Assembly: GCF_012912005.1 (NCBI RefSeq)
Contig: NZ_JABBEA010000006.1
Location: 124,001-188,000, forward strand
Direction of reading: 5' to 3'
Source of the DNA: Paenibacillus sp. SZ31
GTDB lineage: Bacteria; Bacillota; Bacilli; Paenibacillales; Paenibacillaceae
DNA length: 64,000 nt
The position numbers and the translations under genes were made by a program. Positions 44,839-54,199 of the stretch are shown one piece after another (the stretch's first letter is position 1; every line of letters starts with the position of its first letter). The notes below the pieces were generated by a model. It was not told the DNA's origin. It saw only the letters and a program-made list of their open reading frames with translations, and did not search any database.

Positions 44839-44865
44839 TTTAACGATACAAATTGTATCGTTAAA
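44839..44865. promoter_or_regulatory. Perfect 27-bp palindromic operator
   Basis: TTTAACGATACAA-A-TTGTATCGTTAAA, 13-bp arms around one base. A further half-like TCGTTAAA lies at 44873-44880. It is 50 bases before the acyltransferase start. No matching regulator gene is adjacent. The rest of the gap 44615-44915 shows nothing else. Confidence 0.7.
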
Positions 44866-44915
44866 GCTATAATCGTTAAAAAGCGTTATTTGAGCACGGA
44901 GAGGACGGATGAATC

Positions 44916-45476
44916 ATGCTACCCAACAGAGTTAAAATTGTTTACGGCAAACTAAGAGGCTTGGCCATCTTTGGTAAAATCCAGCCCTCTATGGGCCTGC
45001 TGCCACGAATCAGGGGTAAGGTTTATCTCAATAAATTGGGTGACTTGCAGGTGGGAAAACGGCTTAACATTATAGGCAAACCTTGGGGAACCCAGTTAAC
45101 GGTGGTCAAGGGCGCGCGATTAACGATTGGCGATGACGTTATGATTAATGCAGGTGTAGGGATTGCGGCTAACGTTGAAGTGATCATCGGAAATAACGTC
45201 ATGATTGGTCCTCGAACAAGCATATTCGACAGTGCCTATCACCGGATTGATTCGCTGGATGACGGGAGCCAGACTGCCAAGCGAATTGTGATCCAAGATA
45301 ATGCCTGGATTGGTACAGGCGCGCTTATTTTGCCCGGAGTGACCATTGGCAGAAATGCAGTTGTGGCAGCAGGAAGCACGGTAACCAAAGATGTACCCGA
45401 GAATACACTTGTAGCCGGGGCACCAGCCAAAATCATTCGGGAGTTGACCATTCATGATGGATGGGTCAGACATTAG
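44916..45476 (+). CDS. Left-handed beta-helix acyltransferase (WbbJ/maltose O-acetyltransferase type)
   Basis: A 186-residue transferase built of hexapeptide repeats, which form the trimeric left-handed beta-helix that moves an acetyl group from acetyl-CoA to a sugar or similar acceptor. Repeats are seen in LTIGDDVMINAGVGIAANVE, VIIGNNVMIGPRTSIFD and IVIQDNAWIGTGALILPGVT, then IGRNAVVAAGSTVTKDVPEN and LVAGAPAKII. The acceptor His is in SAYHRIDS. GAGAGG precedes the ATG. Monocistronic, controlled through a strong palindrome upstream. Confidence 0.87.
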   Translation: MLPNRVKIVYGKLRGLAIFGKIQPSMGLLPRIRGKVYLNKLGDLQVGKRLNIIGKPWGTQLTVVKGARLTIGDDVMINAGVGIAANVEVIIGNNVMIGPRTSIFDSAYHRIDSLDDGSQTAKRIVIQDNAWIGTGALILPGVTIGRNAVVAAGSTVTKDVPENTLVAGAPAKIIRELTIHDGWVRH

Positions 45477-45477
45477 A

Positions 45478-45539
45478 AAAAATCCTCCTCAAGCCTACAT
45501 ACAATAGAGCTTTGCATGTTTTGCTTAAAGAGGATTTTG
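45478..45539. terminator. Probable bidirectional terminator after the acyltransferase gene
   Basis: AAAATCCTC pairs with GAGGATTTT, and CAAGC with GCTT inside, between convergent genes; the loop is long, so it is only moderately sure. Confidence 0.45.
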
Positions 45540-45570
45540 ATCTACGATAACCAAGAACGTAACGGATTAT

Positions 45571-46305
45571 TCAAATTTCTTTTTTTGCAAAATACATCAT
45601 ACCTATGCCAATGAAAATAACAGCACTTCCTCCGACGACTGCGAGCATCGTCATCAGTGGCACGTTGTAGGCTCCGAAACCTGCGCCGTCCACGGGTGTC
45701 ATCAGAATCATTGGTTGTGCCCATGGATAATACGGCCCGTATGTCGCCGAGTTTATAATGAGAATATTCGGTATGGTCAGTGCAAAATTTAGTGCGAGCG
45801 GCGCGGCAAAGCTGCTCCAAACCAATGAAACGAACATCTGCAGGGCAGCCAGTGGTACACAGGCCAGCAACCCAAGCAGTAGTTTGCCTACCAAAAATCC
45901 CCAAGGGATGGGACCCGTGATACCATGAATCAACCCTGCCAGCAGAATGGACATCAGCAATAATACTTGCGTACCCGCCAGAAGCATGAGCACAATCGTC
46001 AGTTTACCTGCATATACGCCTGAACGTGTGAGCGGTAGAACCAACATCTGCTTCCACCCTCCTCCTGCATGTTCAAAACGGCAGACAAAAGACGTAAACA
46101 CGCCTGTCAGCATCGGCAAGAGGAGTAATCCATGCAGGAAGACCATGGTGCTCATTAATACCTGCCAATTCCCCGATGGCGTGGACATTAGTCCGATGAG
46201 CAGCGCAATGAGTGGACTTAGCAGAATCAGGATCCATATGGGCGATTTACCCATTTTCAATCGTTCAACGGACAGAATTCGGAAATACGTTGTCGCAAAG
46301 CTCAT
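45571..46305 (-). CDS. ABC-2 type permease, lantibiotic-immunity (LanG-like)
   Basis: Membrane permease of about 244 residues with six hydrophobic segments and the pattern of LanE/LanG/MutG proteins: RLKMGKSPIWILILLSPLIA, then CRFEHAGGGWKQMLVLPLTR and SGVYAGKLTIVLMLL. It should form, with the other permease and the ATPase, a pump that removes lantibiotic-like peptides from the membrane. The stop codon of the preceding permease gene ends one base before this ATG (TGATATG), so translation is coupled; a longer frame from 46317 lacks a spaced ribosome site. Last gene of the operon. Confidence 0.83.
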   Translation of the reverse strand: MSFATTYFRILSVERLKMGKSPIWILILLSPLIALLIGLMSTPSGNWQVLMSTMVFLHGLLLLPMLTGVFTSFVCRFEHAGGGWKQMLVLPLTRSGVYAGKLTIVLMLLAGTQVLLLMSILLAGLIHGITGPIPWGFLVGKLLLGLLACVPLAALQMFVSLVWSSFAAPLALNFALTIPNILIINSATYGPYYPWAQPMILMTPVDGAGFGAYNVPLMTMLAVVGGSAVIFIGIGMMYFAKKEI

Positions 46306-46306
46306 A

Positions 46307-47023
46307 TCAGGCCACATCCTTCCGGCTAAAGTGCACCATGCCCAGCAACAGGATCAAGATCCCCATACCTGTACCCATGCCTGCATACAGATATGGATTG
46401 GGTCCATTCCAGGCCATCTGCGCCCAAGCGAGCGGAAAATTCGGTGAGATACTGAGTGCGAACATGCCCGTTATCGCAAGCACGATACCCAGGGTTACCG
46501 GAAGCGCCTGATTCTTGTTTACCATCGTGAGCCATAACTCCAGTGATAACACGGGAAGCGCTCCAGCCAAAGGTAGCAACCCCAGCTTGATCGCCTGCGT
46601 CCAAGGGATCTCACTAGCATGGAACCCGAGTATCAGACCCAGACTCACAATTCCAGCGGTTAGTAGCAGGCAGGAGATCACCAGCAGCAGACAGGCAAGC
46701 AGGAACTTAGCCAGATACACAGCCGGTCTGGGGATCGGCATGGCGAGCAACTGTTTCCACGATCCCTGTTCATGCTCAACATTGGCGATCATGGAGCTGA
46801 GAATGGTTGCTCCCAGCATCAGAGACAAGGGCACAAAGATAACCACATTGCCCAATAGCCCGCCCCACAGGTTATCGGCGTACTGTTCTTTCAGATAATC
46901 CAGCCGTAGCCCGAAATTAAGCGCCTGCATGGCTATCAATCCAATCGGAGCCAGGAAGACGAGAAACCAGATGCCTTTCCCGCGAATCTTGAGCCAATCC
47001 GATGATAATGCACGCCCGGTCAT
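46307..47023 (-). CDS. ABC-2 type permease, lantibiotic-immunity (LanE-like)
   Basis: A 238-residue membrane protein with six hydrophobic segments, paralogous to the following permease: SSDWLKIRGKGIWFLVFLAP, then EHEQGSWKQLLAMPIPRPAV and YLAKFLLACLLLV. The conserved E-x3-GSWK/GGWK loop is shared by both proteins and is typical of these immunity transporters. The start overlaps the stop of the ATPase gene by four bases (ATGA type), so the three genes are coupled. No lantibiotic precursor or modification genes are near, which points to protection from foreign peptides. Confidence 0.83.
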   Translation of the reverse strand: MTGRALSSDWLKIRGKGIWFLVFLAPIGLIAMQALNFGLRLDYLKEQYADNLWGGLLGNVVIFVPLSLMLGATILSSMIANVEHEQGSWKQLLAMPIPRPAVYLAKFLLACLLLVISCLLLTAGIVSLGLILGFHASEIPWTQAIKLGLLPLAGALPVLSLELWLTMVNKNQALPVTLGIVLAITGMFALSISPNFPLAWAQMAWNGPNPYLYAGMGTGMGILILLLGMVHFSRKDVA

Positions 47024-47934
47024 ATGGATGCCCCCTCGCCGATGACCCGCATGAACAGATCTTCCAGAGACTGACGCTGTTCCTCCACACGATACACATC
47101 ATGATCCTGCTCAATTAATCGGCGCACAAGCAGTGCCACCGAAGGGTTATCCATATAAGGGAACGTTAACGCAGAACCCTGCCGCTGACCGAATTGCCCC
47201 TGTTCTCTGGCCAGCTTCATGGCCTCTTCCGGCTCCGAAACCGTTAACCGGATAGAGCTGCCCGTCTGACTATGCAGACTCGCAATGGTATCCTGAAGCA
47301 CCATCTTGCCTTCACGGATAATACCAACGCGACTTGCCATCTGTTCGACTTCACTCAGCAAGTGGCTGGACACCAGAACAGTAATGCCATGTTCCAGAGG
47401 CATGCGTTTGATCAATTCCCGAATCTCCTGAATACCGGCAGGATCAAGTCCATTCGTTGGTTCGTCCAGAATCAATAGCTCCGGCTCACCCAGCAAAGCG
47501 CTGGCAATACCCAGACGCTGCTTCATGCCAAGGGAGTATCCCTTCACCGAACGCTTGGCATCCTTGGTCAGATCTACAATGGACAGCACTTCAGCAATTC
47601 TTGATTTCGGTACATTGATGATGCGACGCAAGGTTTCCAGATTCTCTACCGCATTCAGATGTCCGTAATGCGACGGATATTCGACCAGAGAGCCTACACG
47701 GCGTAGAATATCCATGCGATCCTTGCGAATATCCTTGTCGAAGACCCGGATCACGCCTTTGGTTGGTTTAATTAAGCCGAGAAGCATGCGAATCGTTGTT
47801 GTTTTGCCAGCACCGTTGGGACCGAGGAAGCCGTAGATATCTCCTTTTTTAATATGCAGATCAAGTTCACGGACCGCTGCACGGTCCCGGTATGTTTTCC
47901 ATAGATTCGCCGTCTGAATAATATTTTCACTCAC
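47020..47934 (-). CDS. ABC transporter ATP-binding protein (lantibiotic-immunity/BcrA type)
   Basis: Cytoplasmic ATPase of 304 residues. Walker A is GPNGAGKTTTIRMLLGL, the signature is YSLGMKQRLGIASALL, Walker B is LLILDEPTNGLDP and the switch His is in VLVSSHLLSEVEQ. The 90-residue C-terminal extension is typical of the BcrA/LanF group. The start is GTG with GAGGTGA upstream. It is followed by two overlapping permease genes and preceded by a two-component pair, the usual layout of peptide-antibiotic sensing and detoxification modules. Confidence 0.92.
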   Translation of the reverse strand: MSENIIQTANLWKTYRDRAAVRELDLHIKKGDIYGFLGPNGAGKTTTIRMLLGLIKPTKGVIRVFDKDIRKDRMDILRRVGSLVEYPSHYGHLNAVENLETLRRIINVPKSRIAEVLSIVDLTKDAKRSVKGYSLGMKQRLGIASALLGEPELLILDEPTNGLDPAGIQEIRELIKRMPLEHGITVLVSSHLLSEVEQMASRVGIIREGKMVLQDTIASLHSQTGSSIRLTVSEPEEAMKLAREQGQFGQRQGSALTFPYMDNPSVALLVRRLIEQDHDVYRVEEQRQSLEDLFMRVIGEGASI

Positions 47935-48019
47935 TGTATGATCACCTCGGAACTATCGTAACCTTCCAAGTTTAAAGCCAAGGTAGTCTTCAGTTTAAGT
48001 TTAGTTTAAAAAAAGGTAT

Positions 48020-49584
48020 TCAGCGGTTTGGTATTTCCCTGTTTCCCTTTCCACTGTAGATATATGTCCGAACACCTGTATCGGAACTGTCTACCCGCTT
48101 GCGCAGTCCCATTTCACGGATCAACAGGTCTACTATGGATAAGCCGAGACCAGTCCCCTTCGTGTCGGAATTCGGTTGCATTCCTGGACCACGATCCTGA
48201 ATAACAACGGCAGTCTCGCCGTGAATCTCCTGAGTTGTTATGCCAATATACTTCCCACCGGCGGCATGACGGTTCACGTTTTGGAACAGATTATCGAGAA
48301 TACGGCGCATGCCCTGTTCATCGATGTACCAGATCAGCGGTTCCTCCGGCAGGTCGATATCAATGTCGAATTGGTCTTTCTCCCAGACTGGATACCAGGC
48401 CGCCGCCGTTTCCCTGACGATCCGCAGCATATCTTTCTCTTCCAGCTTCAACGTATATTTTCCACTCGTGAGCAGATTGTAGGATAACATGTTGTCAATG
48501 AGCCCGCCGAGGTCCTCCATCTTCGCTTCCATGCGATGTAATGAACGGTCGCCTTGCTCGCTGAGCGCTTCCTTGTGCAAGGCATGCATATGTCCACGAA
48601 TCACTGTTAGCGGGGTACGCAGATCATGGGAAAGCCCGGCAATGAGACGTTTACGCAATTGTTCTTCCTCGCGTTCACGATAGCGACTGTCGGACAATTG
48701 ATGCACCATCTGATTGAAGGATTCCTCCAACTGGCCGATCTCATCTGACCGGCGAATATCCACCGGAAGCGGAATGCCTTCCTTGCCTGGGGTCATCATC
48801 GCCGTCTGCAGACGAATAAGTCGCTTGCGAATGCGTGCGAAGAAGAGAATGGACATGATGATGAATATCATGAAGATGATGATCATGACAATGCCAAGAT
48901 ACAAGAGTTCCATTGGAAAATTATTTTGTGTCTTTTGCAAAAGCGATCGCGGCACTTCAATGACCATGAAGCCCTGTCCTCTGTCCTGTTCATCTCCGCC
49001 TAATAGGTAACTACGGTCAGTGGATCACGATAAGAAGCTTCTTTCATGAATTGCAGGGTATTGTTCGCATTCCATTCGGCTGGGATTCGAGTCTCTGCCG
49101 TTCTCCCGGAATTCAATGACCACTTTAATATCGTGTCTGTTACGCCATCTGCTGACGTGGATTTCACAAGCGATACATCTTCACCACTCAGAATAAAGAC
49201 CGTCTCACCACGAGCATTCACTCGATACATCGAAGATTTGGGATACTTCTGATGTATCTGCTTCAACCGTGTGCTAACCTCTTCATCTGAAGCACCATCG
49301 AGCTTCTCCGCTTCACGTGACCAGAGGTTACTGATCCGGGTAACGTCACCATATGGTGCCGCTTGATTCGGATTCGTATTATTCACCACCACAACATAAA
49401 TGATGGATATGATCGGAAGAACGACGGGCACGAATAATACTGCCGCCAGAATCAGGATAATATACCTGGACATCAAGGACCGCCCAAAGCGAAGCTTGCG
49501 ACGCCCATACTGCTTTTGATCCATGCTTCGTTCTCCCTTCTGTTCTCCCTTCATGATTTTCCGTTCCCTGAACCGCCGAATCAT
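48020..49584 (-). pseudogene. Sensor histidine kinase split by a frameshift
   Basis: Two overlapping-frame pieces make one kinase of about 520 residues. The first (49584 to 49000) has TM1 (ILILAAVLFVPVVLPIISII) and an extracytoplasmic sensor, ending SYRDPLTVVTY-stop. The second continues without a ribosome site in another frame (LLGGDEQDRGQGFMVIEVPR) with TM2, HAMP, the phospho-His box AGLSHDLRTPLTVIRGH, NLFQNVNRHAAGG, DRGPGMQP and GTGLGLSIV. The shift must lie between 49003 and 49024. The ATG overlaps the response-regulator stop by four bases. Either a natural loss of the sensor, a phase-variable site, or a sequencing error; no long homopolymer is present there. Confidence 0.82.
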
Positions 49585-50264
49585 GGCTTCTTCACCCGAT
49601 ATCCCACACCGCGGACCGTCTGAATAACTACAGGATTGGCCGGATCAAGCTCCAGCTTTTCGCGTAGATGCCGAATATGTACCATCAAAGTCTTGTCCCC
49701 ATCCAGATAGGGCTCGTTCCAGACGGCTTCATAGATCTGCTCTTTCGTTCGAATCATGCCCATATGTCGTAGCAGGTAGGCGAAGATGTGGAACTGTTTT
49801 CCCGATAAAATAATCTCATCCCCCGTCTCCTCATTGATGATCCGGTTGTCCTTCTCATAGATGGAGAGATGATCCAGCTTCAGGGCTGTATCCGATGAGA
49901 CCGCAGTTCCCGCCTTACGCAGTTGAACCTCAATCCGGGCAGCCAATTCATCGGGGTGAAATGGTTTGGTCACATAGTCATCGGCAAAATCGAGACCATG
50001 CAGCTTGTCGTCAATGGACGTTCTGGCCGAGAGCATGACAATGGGCACGGCGGGAAGTTCTTTTTTCAGTCGCTGACCCACCGTAAATCCATCCAATCCT
50101 GGCAACATGACATCCAGAATAATGAGAGAGCAACCCACAGCAGCCTCCGCTGCACCTTCACCACTTCCGAGCCATTGCACCTCATAACCGCGTTCCTCCA
50201 GATCGGCTCTGACCCATGTTGCAATTTCCGTATCATCTTCAATGTATAACAGTTTGGTTTTCAT
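49581..50264 (-). CDS. OmpR/PhoB-type response regulator
   Basis: A 227-residue regulator. The receiver has the acidic pocket YIEDD, the phospho-Asp in LIILDVMLPGLDGF, Ser/Thr in VMLSART and Lys in DDYVTKPFHPDEL. The C-terminal winged helix shows LSGKQFHIFAYLLRHMGMIR, then TLMVHIRHLREKLE and IQTVRGVGYRVKK. It should activate the downstream immunity ABC genes when phosphorylated by the kinase encoded next, which is frameshifted here. The start ATG at 50264 is preceded by AGGAAA. Confidence 0.93.
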   Translation of the reverse strand: MKTKLLYIEDDTEIATWVRADLEERGYEVQWLGSGEGAAEAAVGCSLIILDVMLPGLDGFTVGQRLKKELPAVPIVMLSARTSIDDKLHGLDFADDYVTKPFHPDELAARIEVQLRKAGTAVSSDTALKLDHLSIYEKDNRIINEETGDEIILSGKQFHIFAYLLRHMGMIRTKEQIYEAVWNEPYLDGDKTLMVHIRHLREKLELDPANPVVIQTVRGVGYRVKKP

Positions 50265-50489
50265 TCGAATGTTCGTTTCCTTTCTGCCCCCATTGGGTTA
50301 ATGATATATCTGAGCATCATCATGATAAAAGCTGTATATAACCTATGAATTCATGTCTTATTGCAATGTTTAGATCTCTTACGTTAACACGCATTCTAAT
50401 TATAGCTTATCCATTACCTTGGATAATGTCATATCCATCAAGTCTATCAAGTACATATTATACCTACACCTGACGGGAGGAATTTCATT

Positions 50490-52250
50490 ATGCTGCTGGA
50501 AGCCATCTATCATCAACCGAAACGGAACTGGGCCTATGCCTATGACCAAGATACAATCCATCTGCGCCTGCGTGCCAAAAAGAATGACCTGACCGAGGTA
50601 CATGCCCTGACTGGGGACAAATATGCGTGGGATGCAACCAAAGCGCTGGTTACCTTAACCAAGTTTACCTCTGACTCCATGTTCGATTACTACGAGGGCG
50701 AAGTGAAACCTCCTTACCACCGACTGAAATACTCTTTTCTACTCAAAAGCGGAGACGAACAGATCTGGATGACCGAGACTGACTTCCAGGAAGAAGAACC
50801 GGACGATCCGGGTCGTATGTTCCAGTTCCCTTATATTCACCCCGGAGCCGTCTTCACACCCCCTGCATGGGTTAAGGATGCGGTGTTCTATCAGATTTTC
50901 CCCGAAAGATTCGCCAATGGTAACCCGGATATTAGTCCGGAGAAGGTTGAGCCGTGGGGCGGTGAGCCGACCCCTTTCAACTTCTTCGGTGGTGACCTTC
51001 AGGGCGTGATCGACCATCTGGATTACATCAGCGAGCTGGGCATTAATGCGATCTACTTCACACCTATCTTCGAAGCCACCACCAATCACAAATACGATAC
51101 CGAGGACTATCTGCGGGTAGATCGTCACTTTGGTGACGCAGATACCGTAAAACGACTGGTTGAGCTATGCCACGCACGCGGAATTCGCGTACTGCTGGAT
51201 GCTGTGTTCAACCATTCCGGGAAGACGTTTGCGCCGTTTGTAGATGTACAGAAGAACGGGGAGAAATCCAAATACAAGGACTGGTTCCATGTACATGAAT
51301 ATCCGCTGGACGTGAAGGATGGCATTCCTACGTATGAGACCTTCGGATTCGAAGAACACATGCCGAAGCTGAATACGGAGAATTCCGAGGTGAAGGCCTA
51401 TCTGTTAGAGGTTGCCGAGTACTGGATCAAGGACGTAGGTGCGGACGGATGGCGGCTGGATGTCGCAGACGAAGTGGATGATGCATTCTGGCGCGATTTC
51501 CGGCGTGTAGTCAAGGCCGCTAATCCGGATGCCTATATTCTGGGCGAAGTATGGAACGAGTCTTCCTCCTGGCTGCAAGGCGACCAGTTCGATGCGTCCA
51601 TGAACTATCCGTTTACCGATGCCGTGAATGCTTTCTTTGTGAAAAATACAATGCACGCCGAACAGTTCGCGAACTCCATCGGGCGACAACTGTCCCGTTA
51701 TCCGCTTCAGGCCAGCGAAGTGGCGTTCAACTTGCTGGACAGCCACGATACACCGCGGCTGCTCACACTGTGTGAAGGCGACCAGCGCAAGATGAAGCTG
51801 GCTGCGTTATTCCAGTTCACTTATATGGGCGCTCCGTGCATCTATTACGGAGACGAGATTGGGATGGACGGAGAGCATGATCCAGGCTGCCGTAAATGCA
51901 TGGAATGGGATGAAGCGAAGCAGGACCGGGAGCTGTTCGACTTTTATCAGAAGCTGATCTCCCTGCGTCATGCTCATCCTGCCCTGCGTGCAGAAGGCAC
52001 CGTTCGTTTCTTGCAGGCTCGTCCCGATGGCAGCCAACTGGTATTTGAGCGGCGAAATGAGGAGGAACGCATTCTGATTCTGTTCAATCGCTCAGAAGAG
52101 ACGGCTATTGTCGAGCTGGAGGCTGGTGACGAGGAATGGACTGAGTTATTCGGCGGAAACCATCGTACCGCCAAGGAAGATGGCGTACTCGCGATTGAAT
52201 TGCCCGCGTATGGATATGCCGTACTGAGTACGGCTGTGGGCCAGGACTAG
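50490..52250 (+). CDS. Alpha-glycosidase GH13 (neopullulanase/cyclomaltodextrinase type)
   Basis: An intracellular GH13_20-type enzyme of 586 residues that hydrolyses cyclodextrins, pullulan or maltodextrins. An N-terminal CBM34-like domain (about 1-120) is followed by the TIM barrel. Catalytic residues are the nucleophile Asp in GWRLDVADE (about 324), the acid Glu in LGEVWNESS (about 352) and Asp in LLDSHDTPR (about 419); region I is VLLDAVFNHSG. No signal peptide is present. GGGAGGA precedes the ATG. It is a single gene flanked by a bidirectional terminator. Confidence 0.93.
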   Translation: MLLEAIYHQPKRNWAYAYDQDTIHLRLRAKKNDLTEVHALTGDKYAWDATKALVTLTKFTSDSMFDYYEGEVKPPYHRLKYSFLLKSGDEQIWMTETDFQEEEPDDPGRMFQFPYIHPGAVFTPPAWVKDAVFYQIFPERFANGNPDISPEKVEPWGGEPTPFNFFGGDLQGVIDHLDYISELGINAIYFTPIFEATTNHKYDTEDYLRVDRHFGDADTVKRLVELCHARGIRVLLDAVFNHSGKTFAPFVDVQKNGEKSKYKDWFHVHEYPLDVKDGIPTYETFGFEEHMPKLNTENSEVKAYLLEVAEYWIKDVGADGWRLDVADEVDDAFWRDFRRVVKAANPDAYILGEVWNESSSWLQGDQFDASMNYPFTDAVNAFFVKNTMHAEQFANSIGRQLSRYPLQASEVAFNLLDSHDTPRLLTLCEGDQRKMKLAALFQFTYMGAPCIYYGDEIGMDGEHDPGCRKCMEWDEAKQDRELFDFYQKLISLRHAHPALRAEGTVRFLQARPDGSQLVFERRNEEERILILFNRSEETAIVELEAGDEEWTELFGGNHRTAKEDGVLAIELPAYGYAVLSTAVGQD

Positions 52251-52315
52251 ATTCATAATACACATACATCTGAAGTCACTTATAAGTAACCTAGCTTCGT
52301 ATCATTTGGCAGCAT

Positions 52316-52366
52316 AAAACAAGCGTCCAGCAGAACCGGGATTCGGTTCGCGGACGCTTGTTTTTG
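52316..52366. terminator. Bidirectional Rho-independent terminator
   Basis: AAAACAAGCGTCC pairs with GGACGCTTGTTTT, with GAACC/GGTTC inside, and T runs on both strands. It separates the convergent GH13 and serine deaminase genes. Confidence 0.9.
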
Positions 52367-52422
52367 TATCGCCGTTATACATCATAATCTCATTGCTTAT
52401 ATCTAGGTGTTCCCGGTTCAGA

Positions 52423-53400
52423 TTACACCTGAGGTTCCGTGTCCACGTGAGCATTGTCCGCCCCACTTGTAGTTGTGTCAGAATTCGATGTGTTCGACTC
52501 CGTCTCTGGCTCTGCACGCTTTGCCTTTGGTTTAGCCAACTTCTGCATCATTTTACGGCCTGTTGGCGTCTGGGCCAACCCGCCCTGGGCTGTCTCCCGA
52601 TGGCGGCTCGGCATCGCACTGCCTACTTCCAGCATGACATCGATGACTTCATCTGACGGAATAGCACTACGCACTCCGGCCAGGGCCATGTCAGCCGCAG
52701 CCAGCGCCGTAACTGCACCCAGTCCATTACGGACGATGCACGGGATTTCAACAAGGCCTGCGACCGGATCGCAGATAAGGCCCAGTGTATTTTTTAACGC
52801 CAAACCAACGGCATGAACGACCTGTTCCGGTGTACCTCCACGCAGTTCAACCATGGCACCTGCAGCCATGCCAATCGCGGAACCCACTTCCGCCTGACAG
52901 CCACCTTCGGCACCGGAGATAAATGAATTGTTGGCAATAACATAACCAATCGCTCCCGCACAGAACAACCCGTTCACCAAATGTTCGTCCGTCCAGCCAA
53001 ACCGCTCCTGTGAGCTGATAAACACCCCCGGGATAATGCCGCAGGAACCAGCTGTTGGTGTTGCCACGATCCGACCCATGGAGGCATTCACTTCAGATAC
53101 ACACAGGGCATAAGCCATGGCAAGTGCGGAAGCATCTCCCGAGCAAGTCTCACCCTTGCGAATGTATTCAGCCATTTTTTTGCCGTCTCCACCCGTTAAT
53201 CCACTGCGTGAAGTGGTATCTTCCGTTAACCCCTTGCGTACCGCTTCCTTCATCACTTGATAATATTCAGACATCTGCTGCACAACATCCGCTTCAGGCG
53301 TATTCGTTTCTTGGACCTGCTCCTCAATCATCAGCTGAGCAATCGTTTTGGATTCCGCTGTACAGATCGTGTTCAGTTCGTGCAGATGTTTAAACCGCAT
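52423..53400 (-). CDS. sdaAA: L-serine deaminase, alpha subunit
   Basis: Catalytic subunit of the iron-sulfur L-serine dehydratase, which turns L-serine into pyruvate and ammonia. 325 residues. Typical segments are RSGLTGGDGKKMAEYIRKGE, then TPTAGSCGIIPGVFIS, NGLFCAGAIGYVIANN, the ISGAEGGCQAEVGSAIGMAA segment and LGLICDPVAGLVEIPCIVRN, with the Cys residues for the 4Fe-4S cluster. The last 40 residues (Lys/Ala/Glu/Thr rich) are an unusual low-complexity extension. The start at ATG 53400 follows GAGGAG by about 9 bases; the gene overlaps the beta subunit gene by 11 bases. Controlled by a glycine riboswitch. Confidence 0.93.
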   Translation of the reverse strand: MRFKHLHELNTICTAESKTIAQLMIEEQVQETNTPEADVVQQMSEYYQVMKEAVRKGLTEDTTSRSGLTGGDGKKMAEYIRKGETCSGDASALAMAYALCVSEVNASMGRIVATPTAGSCGIIPGVFISSQERFGWTDEHLVNGLFCAGAIGYVIANNSFISGAEGGCQAEVGSAIGMAAGAMVELRGGTPEQVVHAVGLALKNTLGLICDPVAGLVEIPCIVRNGLGAVTALAAADMALAGVRSAIPSDEVIDVMLEVGSAMPSRHRETAQGGLAQTPTGRKMMQKLAKPKAKRAEPETESNTSNSDTTTSGADNAHVDTEPQV

Positions 53401-54079
53401 CCGAATCAACTCCTCTCTTCAAATCAATGACACGAATGTCCAGTACATGGTCGAGCGTACGCAGACGCTTCAGCATATCAGGGTTCGGCACGCCGTCCAT
53501 CTCCATTGCCGTCAGCGCTTCACCATCCCGAGCTTTCCGATCCACCTGCATATAGCCAATGTTAACCCCTGATGAGCTGATCGTGGACGTCACTGATGCT
53601 AGCACGCCCGCTTTGTCTGCATGTCGCAGAACGAGTGTTGGGAATTCACCACTGATCTGGACACGAAAATCATTCATCGCATGCACCGATACACTACCAC
53701 CACCAATAGATGCGCCGATCAATGAGCAGGCACGTTCACCATGCCATAACTCAATCTTGACGGTATTTGGATGAGGAGCAGGCAGGCCGCTTGTATAAAA
53801 CTCAACCTCCATGCCCGCTTCTTCTGCGTATTGTTCTGCATCCGGGATACGCGGATCGTCTGTGACATAGTCCAGCAGACCGCCGATCAATGCCAGATCC
53901 GTGCCGTGCCCCTGATACGTATCTGCAAATGAACCGTACAACGTCAGTCGTGCCCGATCCGGCGTGCAACCAAGCCACTGGCGAGCAATTCTCCCTAATC
54001 TTGCTGCTCCAGCTGTATGTGAACTTGAAGGTCCCGTCATGGACGGACCAATAATTGAAAAAACATCTTTAAATCGCAC
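53390..54079 (-). CDS. sdaAB: L-serine deaminase, beta subunit
   Basis: Partner subunit of the iron-sulfur L-serine dehydratase, 229 residues. The family start is FKDVFSIIGPSMTGPSSSHT with AGAARLGRIARQ, then LYGSFADTYQGHGTDLALIG, and the C-terminal half is an ACT domain (LVLRHADKAGVLASVTSTIS, GVNIGYMQVDRK) that may sense an amino acid. The start is GTG at 54079 with GGAGG 8 bases upstream; the longer frame begins at a TTG before the ribosome site. First gene of the unit, behind the tandem glycine riboswitch. Confidence 0.93.
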   Translation of the reverse strand: MRFKDVFSIIGPSMTGPSSSHTAGAARLGRIARQWLGCTPDRARLTLYGSFADTYQGHGTDLALIGGLLDYVTDDPRIPDAEQYAEEAGMEVEFYTSGLPAPHPNTVKIELWHGERACSLIGASIGGGSVSVHAMNDFRVQISGEFPTLVLRHADKAGVLASVTSTISSSGVNIGYMQVDRKARDGEALTAMEMDGVPNPDMLKRLRTLDHVLDIRVIDLKRGVDSDAV

Positions 54080-54158
54080 CTTGTAACCCTCCAATTGTAT
54101 TCGTCATTTCCATCCAGAATCTAATCCATATTGTTCCTTATTTACTGAATAATGACAT

Positions 54159-54199
54159 CAAAAAAGGACAGAAGAAGGCCTCAGGCCCTCTCTCTGTCC
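54159..54199 (-). terminator. Riboswitch expression platform: terminator hairpin before sdaAB
   Basis: Minus strand GGACAG with CTGTCC and GGCCTGAGGCC inside, followed by TTTTTTGATG. The 5' arm borders the end of the second glycine aptamer, so ligand binding can decide its formation. Confidence 0.8.

Noticed and set aside
48020..48967. Histidine kinase C-terminal half as an independent gene starting at 48967
   Set aside because: There is no ribosome site, the frame continues upstream with family sequence, and the sensor half ends exactly there; a frameshifted single gene explains it better.
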